Positions 1-9,588 of a stretch of DNA of 64,000 nt are shown in pieces. Position 1 is the stretch's first letter, and each line of letters opens with the position of its first letter. The notes beneath the pieces were generated by a model that ran no database searches, was not told the DNA's origin, and saw nothing but the letters and a program-made list of their open reading frames with translations. The position numbers and the translations under genes are program-made. Source of the DNA: Falciphora oryzae (taxonomy: Eukaryota > Ascomycota > Sordariomycetes > Magnaporthales > Magnaporthaceae); the NCBI GenBank assembly GCA_000733355.1, contig JNVV01000005.1:1323010-1387009 (forward strand), written 5' to 3'.

Positions 1-289
1 GCTCATGAACCTGCCAGCAAGCTCTGGCGGCTATAGTCGACTGACCAGTGCGGATATTTATGAACCAAGGAGGAGAATTGTCTTTGTACTTACAACCACT
101 TCCTCCCTCCACGCTTACTTGCTCGGCCAGGCCTCACCCGCATCTGCTGGAGGAGCGGCGAGGGCGGGCCCGTCAGGGCTGGGGGTTTGCTGCCTGATGG
201 TCAGAAGCTGAGTAGAGAGTCAAGCGCAAGAGAAATCACAGGAAGCGGCTCTACCTACAGCCTCGCGCTCTTGACTTCGGCGCCAGCGA

Positions 290-622
290 TCACTCGTCGG
301 GTTTGTTTTCGGGAGTGCTCTCGGGCTTGTTTTCGGGCTTCCCCTCGTCGGCCAAGGGCGACACCCAGTCCCGGAAGACCCAGACCGGGTTCTCGTCGGC
401 CCAGTCCTCCCACGGCGCCCACTGGACCCTCTTGCCCTCGCGCTTGGGGCGGAACTGGCGGACGTTGACCTGCACGCACAGGTCGGCCGTGTCGTCCTCG
501 GCGGCGATCTCCCCGATGATGCTGTACAACACCTTGTGGTTGCCCTCCTTCTGCATCTTGCCCGTGATCCTCTGGCCGACGCTGTACTGGTATATCTCTT
601 TGTGGGAGGAGGAGGACGACAT
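290..622 (-). CDS. small tandem-family protein, copy 1 (110 aa)
   Basis: Unrecognised protein. It is the farthest copy of a seven-member family that fills 0.3-4.7 kb on the minus strand. The family pattern is visible: a start-proximal Y-x-x-G-x-x-(I/V) motif (YSVGQRITG), a central G-E-(I/V) strand, an acidic DD turn, a strand of alternating hydrophobics (VQVNV), then a W-rich segment and an N-P-V-W-V-F-R strand. This copy has a longer Ser-rich start and a low-complexity Glu/Pro/Lys/Asn tail repeating ENKPE. There is no signal peptide or membrane segment, so it is probably cytosolic. I chose the ATG at 622 because upstream codons in the same frame are low complexity and lack family similarity. 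A small beta-barrel fold is an inference from the strand-like pattern. Confidence 0.6.
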   Translation of the reverse strand: MSSSSSHKEIYQYSVGQRITGKMQKEGNHKVLYSIIGEIAAEDDTADLCVQVNVRQFRPKREGKRVQWAPWEDWADENPVWVFRDWVSPLADEGKPENKPESTPENKPDE

Positions 623-1148
623 TTCGGGTCTGGGGGCGGCTGGATTTTGCTTTGTGGTTGGTCCTTTGTGGTTGGAGGTTGGAAGGTTGGACTTGTGCTC
701 TGGGTGGGTTGCTGGAAGTGTCGAGCTCTGACTTGGGGGAAGACCTGGGCAGGGCTCTTCCGTATCTCTAGAAAAGCCCTGCAGCTCGCTACCCCGCAAA
801 ATGAGTATCCCTGTGTGCAAGGACAAGTCTTCTGAGCGAACGCGTCAGTCCCGGGCACGCTTCTAGGTATCGTCTAGCGAATCCATTTGTCACAAAGGAA
901 AGCACATCCTTGTAAACAAGGAGGATGCTAATGTTTATCCAGTATCCCGCTCTCTTGATAAGAGCAGCTAGAAACGGTCTTTTGTGTAGAAAGGCTATAT
1001 GGCTCAACCAAGACGAGTTCATGCCCTGATCTACGTCGAAAGTGTATGCTGAAAACCACAAAGCACCGCAGTCTATTAAACCTGTCAATCCCTGGGAGCT
1101 CTCATGTCCGTGCCGAGAGCCTTATCAGTTCATTCTCCTCGTCTAACA

Positions 1149-1415
1149 CTACCTGGTAGCAGGGACTGTCCACTTTCTGCGGACCTCGACCGAGCGCCGG
1201 CTTCGGGAGGCCTTCCAGTGTCTCGGATTGTTCTCGGCTTTATCCCAATACCACATCGTGACCCACAACGTGGGCAGGGGATTCTCGGGGTTGTCGCTGA
1301 AGTCGACTTCTCCTCGAATCACTATGGTGTCATTCCCGGCGATCTTTTTGGTGATTACCCAGTCGCCGGCTGTGTAGGCTATCCCCGCTCGCTCTTCTTC
1401 GGTGGGGAGATCCAT
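1149..1415 (-). CDS. small tandem-family protein, copy 2 (88 aa)
   Basis: Unrecognised protein, family copy 2. The order of motifs is AYTAGDWV near residue 13, then IRGEVDFSDNPEN, LWVTM, a Trp/Lys segment and a closing basic RRKWTVP. It is closest to copy 3: both share the GEV(D/E)FSDNP core and the (R/K)KWTVP end. The upstream DNA of the two copies also matches in patches (a tcatacacc block and a gtatttgta block), which points to duplication with flanking DNA. No signal peptide and no Cys pattern. Its length is complete for the family. Confidence 0.65.
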   Translation of the reverse strand: MDLPTEEERAGIAYTAGDWVITKKIAGNDTIVIRGEVDFSDNPENPLPTLWVTMWYWDKAENNPRHWKASRSRRSVEVRRKWTVPATR

Positions 1416-1817
1416 TTTGCTTTGTTTTTCTTTTAGTATCGACTTGCTGGTCCCTGAGGATTTGGCGGCCGGTTGGGGATACGGGGATTAGAGCAATGCC
1501 CTGGGGAGAAGTGGATTGCTTAGTTGATGGTCGGGGTCTGCAAAAGGGGAGGGATCAAGACGTATTTGTACTGCTTCGTGGCCATTCCATTTTGTTAGTG
1601 AATAGTATGTAGGTCATACACCTTCACCGCGTTATTGTGACTCGGAGAACTAGTTATGCTCCCCGACCGAAACAAATCTTCGCTCTTCATTACCTAGGTG
1701 TCTTGCTGGAGCAATGGGGTAATTATTCGCTATTAAGCACCAAAATGTATTATAGCCCATACCTGCTGCGAGTGGAACACGCCCAGCCCTATAACGAATG
1801 CCATTGTGTTGCTTTCC

Positions 1818-2114
1818 TTATCGAACTTGCCGCCGCCGCGGAAGGGGGACTGTCCATTTTCTAAAAACCCTGATCCCGGGGGGATTTGCATGGCGCGTCC
1901 AGGCTGGCAGAAGGCCCGTCTCCCCGGGGTGATGGGCAAAATGCGCCATCGTAATCCACAACATGGGTTCTAGATTGTTGGGGTTGTCGCTGAACTCAAC
2001 TTCTCCTCGAACCAAAAAGCGTTTATTGTCGACGCTGAACCATTGGCACTCTACTTTGTCGCCGGCCTTGTAAGCTATTACTTCTCGCTCTGCTTCGGCG
2101 GTAGGGACCGGCAT
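1818..2114 (-). CDS. small tandem-family protein, copy 3 (98 aa)
   Basis: Unrecognised protein, family copy 3. AYKAGDKVECQW opens the domain, followed by LVRGEVEFSDNPNNLEP, LWITM, a His/Gly-rich insert not present in copy 2, and a VFRKWTVP end with a basic tail. It is the sister of copy 2 by protein core and by 5' flank. The start at 2114 leaves 14 residues before the conserved Tyr, as in copy 2. Function is unknown; conservation of the core through large DNA divergence suggests it is, or was recently, a working protein. Confidence 0.65.
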   Translation of the reverse strand: MPVPTAEAEREVIAYKAGDKVECQWFSVDNKRFLVRGEVEFSDNPNNLEPMLWITMAHFAHHPGETGLLPAWTRHANPPGIRVFRKWTVPLPRRRQVR

Positions 2115-2451
2115 TTTCGCTCTCTTTGGATAAGCTTGCTATTGGCTGAGGATTTGGCTGTGGGGGAGGATGCAGAGTTCGGGGCGATTGCTTTGCGAGG
2201 GAGCAACCTCGGTGATGAGGGGACTTTGGAAGAGGGATCGAGATGTATTTGTACCGCTCCATGACGTGGTCGCCAAATGAAAATGGGTTGGTCATACACC
2301 TCACGGCATATGTTTGACCTGGAACGACGCAGTTCCTTATCCCATTCATCACCGCCGGTTAATGAGTGCTAGCCGCAACATGATGAGTTATCAGAAGTTT
2401 TTGTTTCATTCACTGCCTCCCCGTGACTTCACCCCTTTGAACCAAGCAATG

Positions 2452-2727
2452 CTAGCCTTTGGGCGGCGGGCGACGTGGAATGGACCACATCTCACTCCTC
2501 CAGACCCGAACACCTGGCTCCCTTATCGCGCGCTTCCATTTGCCGGCGGGCTTGGTGTCAGTCGCCAGCTCTTTGTAGTATTCCGCACCGATCCAAATCG
2601 TGGGCTCCAGATTCTCGGGGTTGTCGGTAAAGTCAACTTCCCCGCGAACCAGCATCTCCACCCCTTTCGGGTTTGTCCACCTGCCTTCCACGTAGTCGCC
2701 GGCGGTGTAAGCCACGCCTGCCACCAT
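2452..2727 (-). CDS. small tandem-family protein, copy 4 (91 aa)
   Basis: Unrecognised protein, family copy 4. AYTAGDYVEGRW is followed by LVRGEVDFTDNPENLEP, IWIGAEYY, a Lys/Thr linker and GVRVWRSEMWSIP. The start at 2727 leaves only five residues before the conserved Tyr. A TATA-like element lies about 135 bp upstream (2861-2867), similar in spacing to copies 5 to 7. The core is nearly the same as in copies 2 and 3, so copies 2-4 form a close subgroup. Confidence 0.65.
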   Translation of the reverse strand: MVAGVAYTAGDYVEGRWTNPKGVEMLVRGEVDFTDNPENLEPTIWIGAEYYKELATDTKPAGKWKRAIREPGVRVWRSEMWSIPRRPPPKG

Positions 2728-2860
2728 TTTCGAAGAGTTTCTAGAAATTTCTGCAAGTCGGTTGTTTTCCCTTGCCTAGAAGCTGAAAGGCGATCCAACA
2801 CGCACGAATAACCGTGGGGAACAAAAGATTTCTCGTCGAGGAATCCAGACATTCACACCC

Positions 2861-2867
2861 TTTTATA
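2861..2867 (-). promoter_or_regulatory. TATA box of family copy 4
   Basis: TATAAAA on the minus strand about 135 bp before the ATG at 2727. Position and sequence fit a fungal core promoter. Confidence 0.4.
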
Positions 2868-3208
2868 CACGTCCTGCGGCCAGTTGTGTCACACGGTTCA
2901 CGGCATATCTGGGCGTTGGGCCTTCTCTAACTGTGATACCGCCCTCCCGATGTGACAAGATATGCCGAAGCAGCTGTACTTCTAACGTGCTACGGTCGGT
3001 GTGGCATGTGCTCCACAAAGGGGGTGACTTGACCGAGAATTCGCATCTCCAATTCTTGTGTGCCTGTGGACCAAGCTTTGTCTGTTCTCGTGTGATCGAG
3101 GAGACGAAGCAAAAAAAATCAAAACTGCTGTCTGGACACCGACCCATCCATCGTTCGCTCCATGCCCGAGGCTATTGCTTCATACCACATCTTTCTTTGC
3201 GGAAATAC

Positions 3209-3460
3209 TCAACGCCGGTGCGGGGCCCCCAAAGATTCTCTACTAACCCAGACGAGGGTGCTCGAACCCTGGATCCACTCGCCGGTACTGGCTACGAAAA
3301 GCCAGTCGGCAGCGACTTGCACAGACTCAGGCACGGGGCCCATGGCGGGGTCGTTGTGGGTGAGCACACCCTCAACAAGGATTCGCACATTCGGATCGGT
3401 GCTAGACCTCGCGACGCCGGTTACCCGTGTGCCGGCTCGGAGCCGAATTGGTCTTGACAT
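3209..3460 (-). CDS. small tandem-family protein, copy 5, divergent (83 aa)
   Basis: Unrecognised, the most divergent copy. The opening RLRAGTRVTGVA keeps the G and the alternating hydrophobics but replaces the usual GD with GT. The turn is HNDP, followed by VQVAADWL and a short VWVSRE end. The conserved Tyr at the start is Leu. It sits in the middle of the array at regular spacing and in the same orientation, which supports family membership despite low identity. A TATA-like stretch lies near 3588-3595. Confidence 0.5.
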   Translation of the reverse strand: MSRPIRLRAGTRVTGVARSSTDPNVRILVEGVLTHNDPAMGPVPESVQVAADWLFVASTGEWIQGSSTLVWVSRESLGAPHRR

Positions 3461-3561
3461 GTCCGGTCGATGAAGAAATCAGATGAGGGGTTGGTTCGTG
3501 CTTAGTCGAACAATCCAGCGGGTTGACAGTGGCCGCGATGCTATCCGGAGTCGGCAGGTCT

Positions 3562-3957
3562 CTACCAGAAGGGGCATAGAGTTACGTTTTTATATCCAAC
3601 ATATGTGCAGTGAATAAAGGTGCAAGAGAACGGTGAGTAAAGATGTGAAATGATGGATGCTGGATAACTCGATGAAGGTGATCCGCGTAGACCTGCAGGA
3701 CTTACCAGTGCTGGGGGCACCAGAATACGCCACACATCCTTTCTCAAACACCAGACGGGGTTGAATTCACGCCATCTCCGCCACGCCTGCCGCCTAGCGC
3801 AATAAGCTGCTTCTGCGTTAATTTGAATCCACTCGTCAAGATTATTGGGGTCGTCATCGAACGCGACGCGGCCAGCTATCTTTGTGTCTATCCCGAAGTT
3901 GGCCAAGTCCGGCAACTCAGCCCTCACGAAATCACCGGCACGGAACACAATTGGCAT
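3562..3957 (-). CDS. small tandem-family protein, copy 6 (up to 131 aa; 3' end may be spliced)
   Basis: Unrecognised protein, family copy 6. MPIVFRAGDFV is followed by IAGRVAFDDDPNNLDEW, IQINAEAAY, a W/R-rich helix-like segment and NPVWCLRKDVWRI. I start it at the ATG at 3957, directly before the conserved core. After residue 84 the reading frame runs across a clear GTAAGT donor (minus strand, from 3705) and the translation then turns Ser/Tyr-rich and unlike the family. The real protein therefore probably ends soon after an intron I cannot close with confidence. The core strongly supports a gene; the annotated stop is provisional. Confidence 0.55.
   Translation of the reverse strand: MPIVFRAGDFVRAELPDLANFGIDTKIAGRVAFDDDPNNLDEWIQINAEAAYCARRQAWRRWREFNPVWCLRKDVWRILVPPALVSPAGLRGSPSSSYPASIISHLYSPFSCTFIHCTYVGYKNVTLCPFW
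3588..3595 (-). promoter_or_regulatory. TATA-like element of family copy 5
   Basis: ATATAAAA on the minus strand, about 130 bp before the ATG at 3460; spacing matches the sister copies. Confidence 0.35.
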
Positions 3958-4069
3958 TGTAGGTGTGAAGGAGGTAGTTGTATGCTGAGGGTATTCGTTC
4001 GTTCTTGTTTGGTCGTGGCAGGAATGTGGTTGCGGCGGAAGCCGTTCTAGCACGGGATATGTCTAGGAA

Positions 4070-4075
4070 TTTATA
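4070..4075 (-). promoter_or_regulatory. TATA box of family copy 6
   Basis: TATAAA on the minus strand about 113 bp before the ATG at 3957. Confidence 0.35.
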
Positions 4076-4400
4076 GGTAGCCTCCAATAAGTTGTTGTGT
4101 GAGGTCACTGGCTAAGGATAAACATTCCAGCCTGGTGAGCCGGCCACAAGCAAAGCCTCACAACCGGGGTCAAACGGAGTGCTGCTGGTAGTAATCAAAT
4201 TGGGGAAACAGCGGGGAGCATGAGGGTCAGGAAAAACGGGATCAATACTGCTGGACTAGGGATAAAAGCAGCTTGAGTGAATCACGCGTCTACCTGGTGG
4301 ACGCAGCTATTTTGTGTAAAAGGTAGACGGCCGGAAACCTGCGATCCTTGTCGACTTGTGGGGGAAAGAGAGTGCAAAAGACAATAACAAAAATCCTGCC

Positions 4401-4712
4401 TCAGGTGTCCCGATGGTCCTCTTTCTCCTCTCCGCACAGCTTTCGCTCTTCGCGGTACTGCTCTGTCTCCTTGCGGGACTCCTTTTTCTCCTCATTATGC
4501 TTCAAAAACTCGGGGAAGACCAAGACGGGATTTGTGCCTCTCCAGTCCTTCCACTGATCTCCACTCTTTTCCTCCGTCATGTTGACAGGAATGCTCCCAT
4601 CCTCGTGCTTTTCGCCGTTTGCCACGATCCCCTTGAACTCGAAGAAGCGGCTGCCATCAAGGTGGACCTGGCCCTTCACCTTGTCGCCGGCTTCGTACTG
4701 TTCCGCGGACAT
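4401..4712 (-). CDS. small tandem-family protein, copy 7 (103 aa)
   Basis: Unrecognised protein, first copy of the array in transcription order. QYEAGDKVKGQV is followed by a KGIVANG strand, an acidic turn, IPVNMTEE, a WKDW segment and NPVLVFPEF. The last 35 residues are a highly charged Glu/Lys/Arg tail, a feature shared in kind with copy 1 at the other end of the array. The ATG at 4712 was chosen because the conserved core begins five residues later. A good TATA box lies 110 bp upstream. Confidence 0.6.
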   Translation of the reverse strand: MSAEQYEAGDKVKGQVHLDGSRFFEFKGIVANGEKHEDGSIPVNMTEEKSGDQWKDWRGTNPVLVFPEFLKHNEEKKESRKETEQYREERKLCGEEKEDHRDT

Positions 4713-4820
4713 TTTTGTTATGGGAGAGAGGCTTTGCTTTGGCGGTTTTACGGTCAGCTTTGGAATGTCGATAGAGCAAGGAGTTAGAACCGCCAATGAG
4801 GAAATATGTGTAGAAGCCGC

Positions 4821-4827
4821 TTTTATA
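4821..4827 (-). promoter_or_regulatory. TATA box of family copy 7
   Basis: TATAAAA on the minus strand about 110 bp before the ATG at 4712. Confidence 0.45.
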
Positions 4828-5127
4828 CTTTTTGGGCGGTTGTTATCCGACGCAGCCCCTGACTTGTGGTATGAAGCAACCCGGAATAGTTGACAATATC
4901 ACTTCGAGCCGTAATGGAGTTTGGAGATGTGAACGTTCCTAGAGGGCGAGTTGAGGTCATGCAGGCTGGCTAGCAGGCACTGTCGGTTGGTCGTTGGGCG
5001 TCACGTGGATGGGATTGGGACATGCAAGAGCTCATAATTGGACGCGCTGGCTACACGGGCAATTTCGGAATTTTCCCCTTCACGACGGAATCTCGACCTG
5101 CCCCCACCATCGTCCTCCCCGCCTACA

Positions 5128-7389
5128 ATGCCGTCGCTTTGTCATATCTGCAGCAATATCGTCTTCGTGCCGGTAGACGAGGGCGACGAGTTCGAGTTCA
5201 AGGCCGTTCTGCACCCCGACATTGCCTCCCTCGAACGGTCGGCCGAGGCCAGCAACTGCCCAGTCTGTGCTGTGTTGCTGGGCATCGTCCGCCATCGTCC
5301 GTGGGGACCGGACATCAAACCCCTGTCGGAACCCTGGCCAGACGTCACCCTTTGGCTGCAATATCCCGCCGGCGACTGGGAGTTTGCAGGCCTGGACAAT
5401 GACGAGATCGATTACCCTACATTCGTCCACTTCATGCACCCCCTGGGATCCGACTTCCTCAAGATAGGCCAGCCCGAGACCCTGAGCAAGTCCCGGTGGA
5501 CCCAAGCCCCCGGCCAGCAGCTTGTTGACGACCTGGCCGACTCTACGAGAACCGAGAAGGAGACCACCGCCTCCGACAAGAAGCCGTCGAAGCTCGACAC
5601 CTTAGCGGTTGAGGATGATTCAACGGGGAGCGATGCGGCCATGCGTCTCGCGGCGCGATGGATAGATACGTGTCGCCAAAACCACAAGAGCTGTCGAAGC
5701 ACATGGGGATCACACTCCGCCAGTGCCTTACCCACCCGGCTTCTTGATCTCTCGCACGCGCTGGAGCCGGACGGGGTCGTCGTGGTAGTCAAGGCTGGCA
5801 CTCGAAACGGCGCTGCTGAGTATGCCACTCTCAGCCACAGATGGACGCCCGACAACCCCTGCACCCTGACAACCTCTAACCAAGACGAGCTCGGCCGCGA
5901 AGGCATCCGTCTGAGCAAGCTCTCGAGAACCTTCGCCGAGGCCTGTATGACGACGCGCAAGCTGAGGATTGGCTATCTCTGGATCGACTCGCTGTGCATC
6001 CTGCAAGACTCGGGCGCGGACAAGGCAAACGAGATCCCCCTGATGGCCGACTACTACGAGAATGCGGTGCTCAACATTGCGGCGTCGGCCGAGAGCGTCG
6101 GCGGCCTCTGGCGCACCAGAGACGGGCGTGCCACAAGGCCCTTCAAGCTCCCAGCCTCACTTCAAATTCCGGGCCCGGTGTCCTACACCAAGAAGGTTGT
6201 GCTCGAATTAGCTCCCAAGCTCGAAGCACCAACGTCACACCTCGACAGTCGGGGCTGGATCCTACAAGAGCGCATCTTCCCCCTCCGTACCCTCTTCTTC
6301 GACTCGTACTGGATCTCCTTCGACTGCGCGGAGATGGCGGCCTCCGAGTCCTGCCCTGGTGGCCTGGCCAAGCCTCCCGGCAGCCCCAAGTCCCTCGGCG
6401 ACTCCCTGGGCAGCAACTCGGGCAGGGACTACTCCCTCTCCGCCGCTGGCGGCAAGATCCGCCGACTTAAAGAGCTGGCCTGGACCGCGGCCGCCAACGG
6501 ACAAACGCTGAGCCAGGCGGACCGGAAGGGAGCGTACGCGCTCTGGCAACGGGTGGTCGAGGACTACTCGCGGCGCGCGTTGACCTTCGAGTCGGACCGG
6601 CTCCCGGCCATCGCGGCCCTCGCGACGCGCGTGGCCCGCCTACTCGACGACACGTATGTGGCCGGCCTCTGGCGGAGCCGGATCCTGGAGGGGCTCGAGT
6701 GGGACTGTTCCGGCAAGTACTGGCGCCAGAGGCGCCGCGCCTCCGTCAGACGGGCGCCGTCGTGGTCTTGGGCCTGCCTCGAGCACCGCCTGGCGGACAC
6801 GCCGCTCGGCCCCGGCGGACAGGCGCGGCTGCCCTACGGCGTGGGCTACGAGGACATTGTCGACGACACACTTGACGAGGTGGAGGTTTTGAGCATCGAG
6901 GGGGTCGGCAGCTCCGCGCTCGTCGGTGCTCCAGGAGCGAAGCTGGTGGTCAAAGGCCGCCCGGTACGCAGCAGGGTCTACAGGAGCGATAATGTGCCGC
7001 AGCTTGTCGGTGACCCGACGCACAGCGAGCGACTAGAATTCATCCCGCGCGGTGCCAAGATAACTGCCGCCGACGAGCTCGTTCCTCCCAACGATGAGAA
7101 CCGGACGGACAGGCTGTATTGGCGCATCCACTCGGCGGGCAGGGACTGGCCGGGGGATCGCGGCATGATTACCATGACGGTGATGGTTGACGACTACGAG
7201 GAGATGGACAAGTGTGGCGGCGTCGCGTGGGTTCTGCCGCTGCGTCAGAAGCACATCACCGGGTTCTGGATGCTCTTCAGCCTTGTGCTCCGGGAAGTCT
7301 CGGACGGCGTCTTTGAGCGGGTCGGCGTGGTGAAGGGGAAGCAGGAGACGATGCTCAAGGCGCAGGAGAAGATAGTAACGTTGGTCTAG
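5128..7389 (+). CDS. HET-domain (heterokaryon incompatibility) protein, 753 aa
   Basis: A HET-domain protein of the fungal vegetative-incompatibility type. The N-terminus carries paired Cys motifs (LCHIC and NCPVC near residues 4 and 48), common in this class. The HET block is clear: YATLSHRW near 232, GYLWIDSLCILQD near 281, YYENAVLNIAAS near 308, and RGWILQERIFPLRTLFF near 375. The C-terminal half (about 450-753) carries no domain I can name. The frame is open further upstream but has no ATG before 5128, and the MPSLCHIC start is typical of the family. No intron is needed. HET proteins are known to trigger cell death on non-self recognition; what this copy recognises is unknown. It faces away from the small-protein array. 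Confidence 0.85.
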   Translation: MPSLCHICSNIVFVPVDEGDEFEFKAVLHPDIASLERSAEASNCPVCAVLLGIVRHRPWGPDIKPLSEPWPDVTLWLQYPAGDWEFAGLDNDEIDYPTFVHFMHPLGSDFLKIGQPETLSKSRWTQAPGQQLVDDLADSTRTEKETTASDKKPSKLDTLAVEDDSTGSDAAMRLAARWIDTCRQNHKSCRSTWGSHSASALPTRLLDLSHALEPDGVVVVVKAGTRNGAAEYATLSHRWTPDNPCTLTTSNQDELGREGIRLSKLSRTFAEACMTTRKLRIGYLWIDSLCILQDSGADKANEIPLMADYYENAVLNIAASAESVGGLWRTRDGRATRPFKLPASLQIPGPVSYTKKVVLELAPKLEAPTSHLDSRGWILQERIFPLRTLFFDSYWISFDCAEMAASESCPGGLAKPPGSPKSLGDSLGSNSGRDYSLSAAGGKIRRLKELAWTAAANGQTLSQADRKGAYALWQRVVEDYSRRALTFESDRLPAIAALATRVARLLDDTYVAGLWRSRILEGLEWDCSGKYWRQRRRASVRRAPSWSWACLEHRLADTPLGPGGQARLPYGVGYEDIVDDTLDEVEVLSIEGVGSSALVGAPGAKLVVKGRPVRSRVYRSDNVPQLVGDPTHSERLEFIPRGAKITAADELVPPNDENRTDRLYWRIHSAGRDWPGDRGMITMTVMVDDYEEMDKCGGVAWVLPLRQKHITGFWMLFSLVLREVSDGVFERVGVVKGKQETMLKAQEKIVTLV

Positions 7390-8500
7390 CCTTCTACAAA
7401 ACGACTCTCGTGTTCAACCCGGGCTCGTCCATTCCTCACCCACCCTCCTAGAAGGCCCTCGCTGGCGATGGAAACCCGGCCCATGGATGAAGATGCCCAT
7501 CCCAAACCCGGCTTCAACGCGGGCTTCGTTCTTGATCCAGATCACCAACCGTTGCCCAGAGGTCGATAGCTCATTGCCCCCCTTAAGAACCTAATATGGG
7601 GCACACGGCTCGGAACGGTCTGGAATGGCCCCCAGTTTGTGATTGGGGGCAACACAATTCGAACCCCTTGTGAAGGGTGGTTGGACTTCATGGCGCCATT
7701 CTCTGCCTTTTCCTTCTGCAATACTCCACCTATCAATGACGTGCAACTTTGCGCGGGCTCTTGAGAAGAAGCTTTTTGTCATATGCGTACACTAGCCTGG
7801 CTAACCCGTTTTAGACAGCTGTATAGATTTACGTTCCCTGCTAACTTTGGTATTTTTTTCATGTATGGCCCTCCGTTCTGCCTCCATACTGCCAACGGCA
7901 GCCTCAGTTCACTGTAATGCCCCCCGCCTCGGTTCGGCCAAGCACGTCTTGGAATATGCGAGTCTCCATCACATAGCTGGCTTTGCGTCGTACGCCATAA
8001 GGCGGGTTATCATACAAGTGGCTAGAGCCCCCTAACTCCAACAACTCGACATATGAGTATGCCGGAGTGGTAGGGAACCGATACGAGGTAGCTAGGATTC
8101 TCTGTAACGCTTGGGGAGCATCTGTGACGTAGTCGGGTTTTGCGATAATAGTCCGAGGCTGCAGCAGCTTCGAGGTATCCGCTTCCTCTGTGGTAATAGC
8201 TCTCATCACCCGCTAGCTTCAGCGTGCCCCCGTACACTGATGCGACCTGGTCAGGGAAAGAAGAGGGGGTGATCCTACGGCATTGTTCTCTTTTGTGTGC
8301 CTCGCAGAAAATAGGTAGGATTCTACTGGGCACCCCCTTTTCAGGTACTATTTTCTGCTGTTCCGCCCGCGCTTTGCAGTATGCTATACACCGCCTGCCT
8401 GTGAGCTTTTTCGACTATTAAAATAATACAAATTCCGGTCCTCACCGGCATTGACACAAAGGGAAGTGATGATGGTCCGGAAAGCCCAGGAAGACTACTG
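7390..8500. other. intergenic stretch with a possible decayed coding fragment
   Basis: No intact gene seen. On the minus strand between about 8333 and 7904, two overlapping frames give a protein-like text (for example KPDYVTDAPQALQRILA) that continues from one frame to the other near 8200. This could be a frameshifted relic. I do not recognise it. Confidence 0.3.
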
Positions 8501-8502
8501 GA

Positions 8503-8510
8503 TATATATT
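8503..8510 (+). promoter_or_regulatory. TATA box upstream of the 8.65-kb gene
   Basis: TATATATT about 145 bp before the ATG at 8654, followed by a CA-rich leader typical of fungal 5' UTRs. Confidence 0.45.
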
Positions 8511-8653
8511 ACATAACCGGGCAGCTGTTGGCACCTCTAGCCGGGCCGGGTGCCTAGGTAGGTAGCCAATAACAGCTCCCAAAAGCCCAAATCGGCCCGT
8601 TATCATATTGAATCTTTTCACACTTCAACAAAACTCACACAAACCTTCACACA

Positions 8654-9588
8654 ATGGCAGAAAGCGCCTATGGCACAAAGAACTGGCAACAACAGACAAC
8701 ATGGACAAGGCAAAGAAGATGTAGGAGCGGTGGCGTAGGCGCCAGGAGCCCTCTGTCTTTATCCCCCGTCAGCGACGCCAGCAGCGCCACGCGTCCGCGG
8801 GAAGCAGCCGTTCGGTACCAAGCGGCGATGGAAATCTTCCTGCCAACCCTCCTTCCGATGAACCTGCCTCCCAGCGCGGAAACAACACTGTCGCCCCTGT
8901 CCAGGGGGTGACTACGGCCACAAACAGCTCCCAGCAGGCGGCAGCATCTCACCCGGCGCAGAGCCCCCCGCCAAGAACCGTCGACCTCAACCATGGAGTC
9001 GTCCTTCAGCTCTGGGCGGCCAGCGTGGCCAAGACCAAGCACCCTAGCCTCGCCTGGGAGGAGTGTCTGGTGGCGGGCACTTTCGTCCAGCAGGCGGTGG
9101 AGCAGCTCGCGAGGGAGCCCGACAAGATTCAAGACGCTGCCGAGGAGCTCGAGAAGGCGGCCGGCAGGCCCGGGGGAGGATGGCAAGAGCATCAACTGGA
9201 CGGCAACGACGGCCGGCGTCTCTCCTTCCGCGTCATGGGCGTCGAGGTGGCCTTTGACGTCTACGGCAAGAAGATCGTGGACTTCAACCTCGACTACGAC
9301 AAGCCCGAGAGGGCCAACGGAGTTTCCTGTGAGGAGGAGACCCTCCAAGCCCAGCTGGGCAGAGAGTCTTACCAGGCAGTCAAGACAATGATGCTGGACG
9401 CCGCTCGCTCGTGGGAGAACGCTGCGAACGACTTGGACGGGAATGCCTATCAGCTCTATGTGGCATTCAGGCTAGCGATCGAGGACCTCGCAAAGGACCG
9501 GAGAAGACCGAAGTGGAAAGCCAGCTGGACAATGGGCTGCACGCTGGATCTTGACAAGATCCAAACGACTGTTCAGCGCAGGGTGTAG
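8654..9588 (+). CDS. hypothetical protein, 5' end unresolved
   Basis: Unrecognised protein. The C-terminal 220 or so residues are one well-composed open frame: WEECLVAGTFVQQAVEQL, an acidic/amphipathic middle and an MLDAARSWENAANDLDG helix. It looks alpha-helical and soluble. The frame lacks an ATG at its 5' end. A promoter-like TATA at 8503 and an excellent start context (acacaATGG) at 8654 lie in another frame, so a small intron or a one-base frameshift between about 8720 and 8790 must join them. The best splice pair I found (8735-8781) is short and lacks a branch site. It may therefore be a mildly damaged gene. Stop at 9588. Confidence 0.5.

Noticed and set aside
5038..5127. Upstream extension of the HET protein by 30 codons
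   Set aside because: The extension would begin with TTG; the first in-frame ATG is at 5128 and gives the usual start of such proteins.
7660..7700. tRNA on the minus strand (a GGGTTCGAATT word)
   Set aside because: No matching T stem, acceptor stem or A box around it.
8668..9348. 226-codon minus-strand frame
   Set aside because: Mirror of the plus-strand gene; its Leu/Val/Gly-rich text follows from the plus-strand codons.
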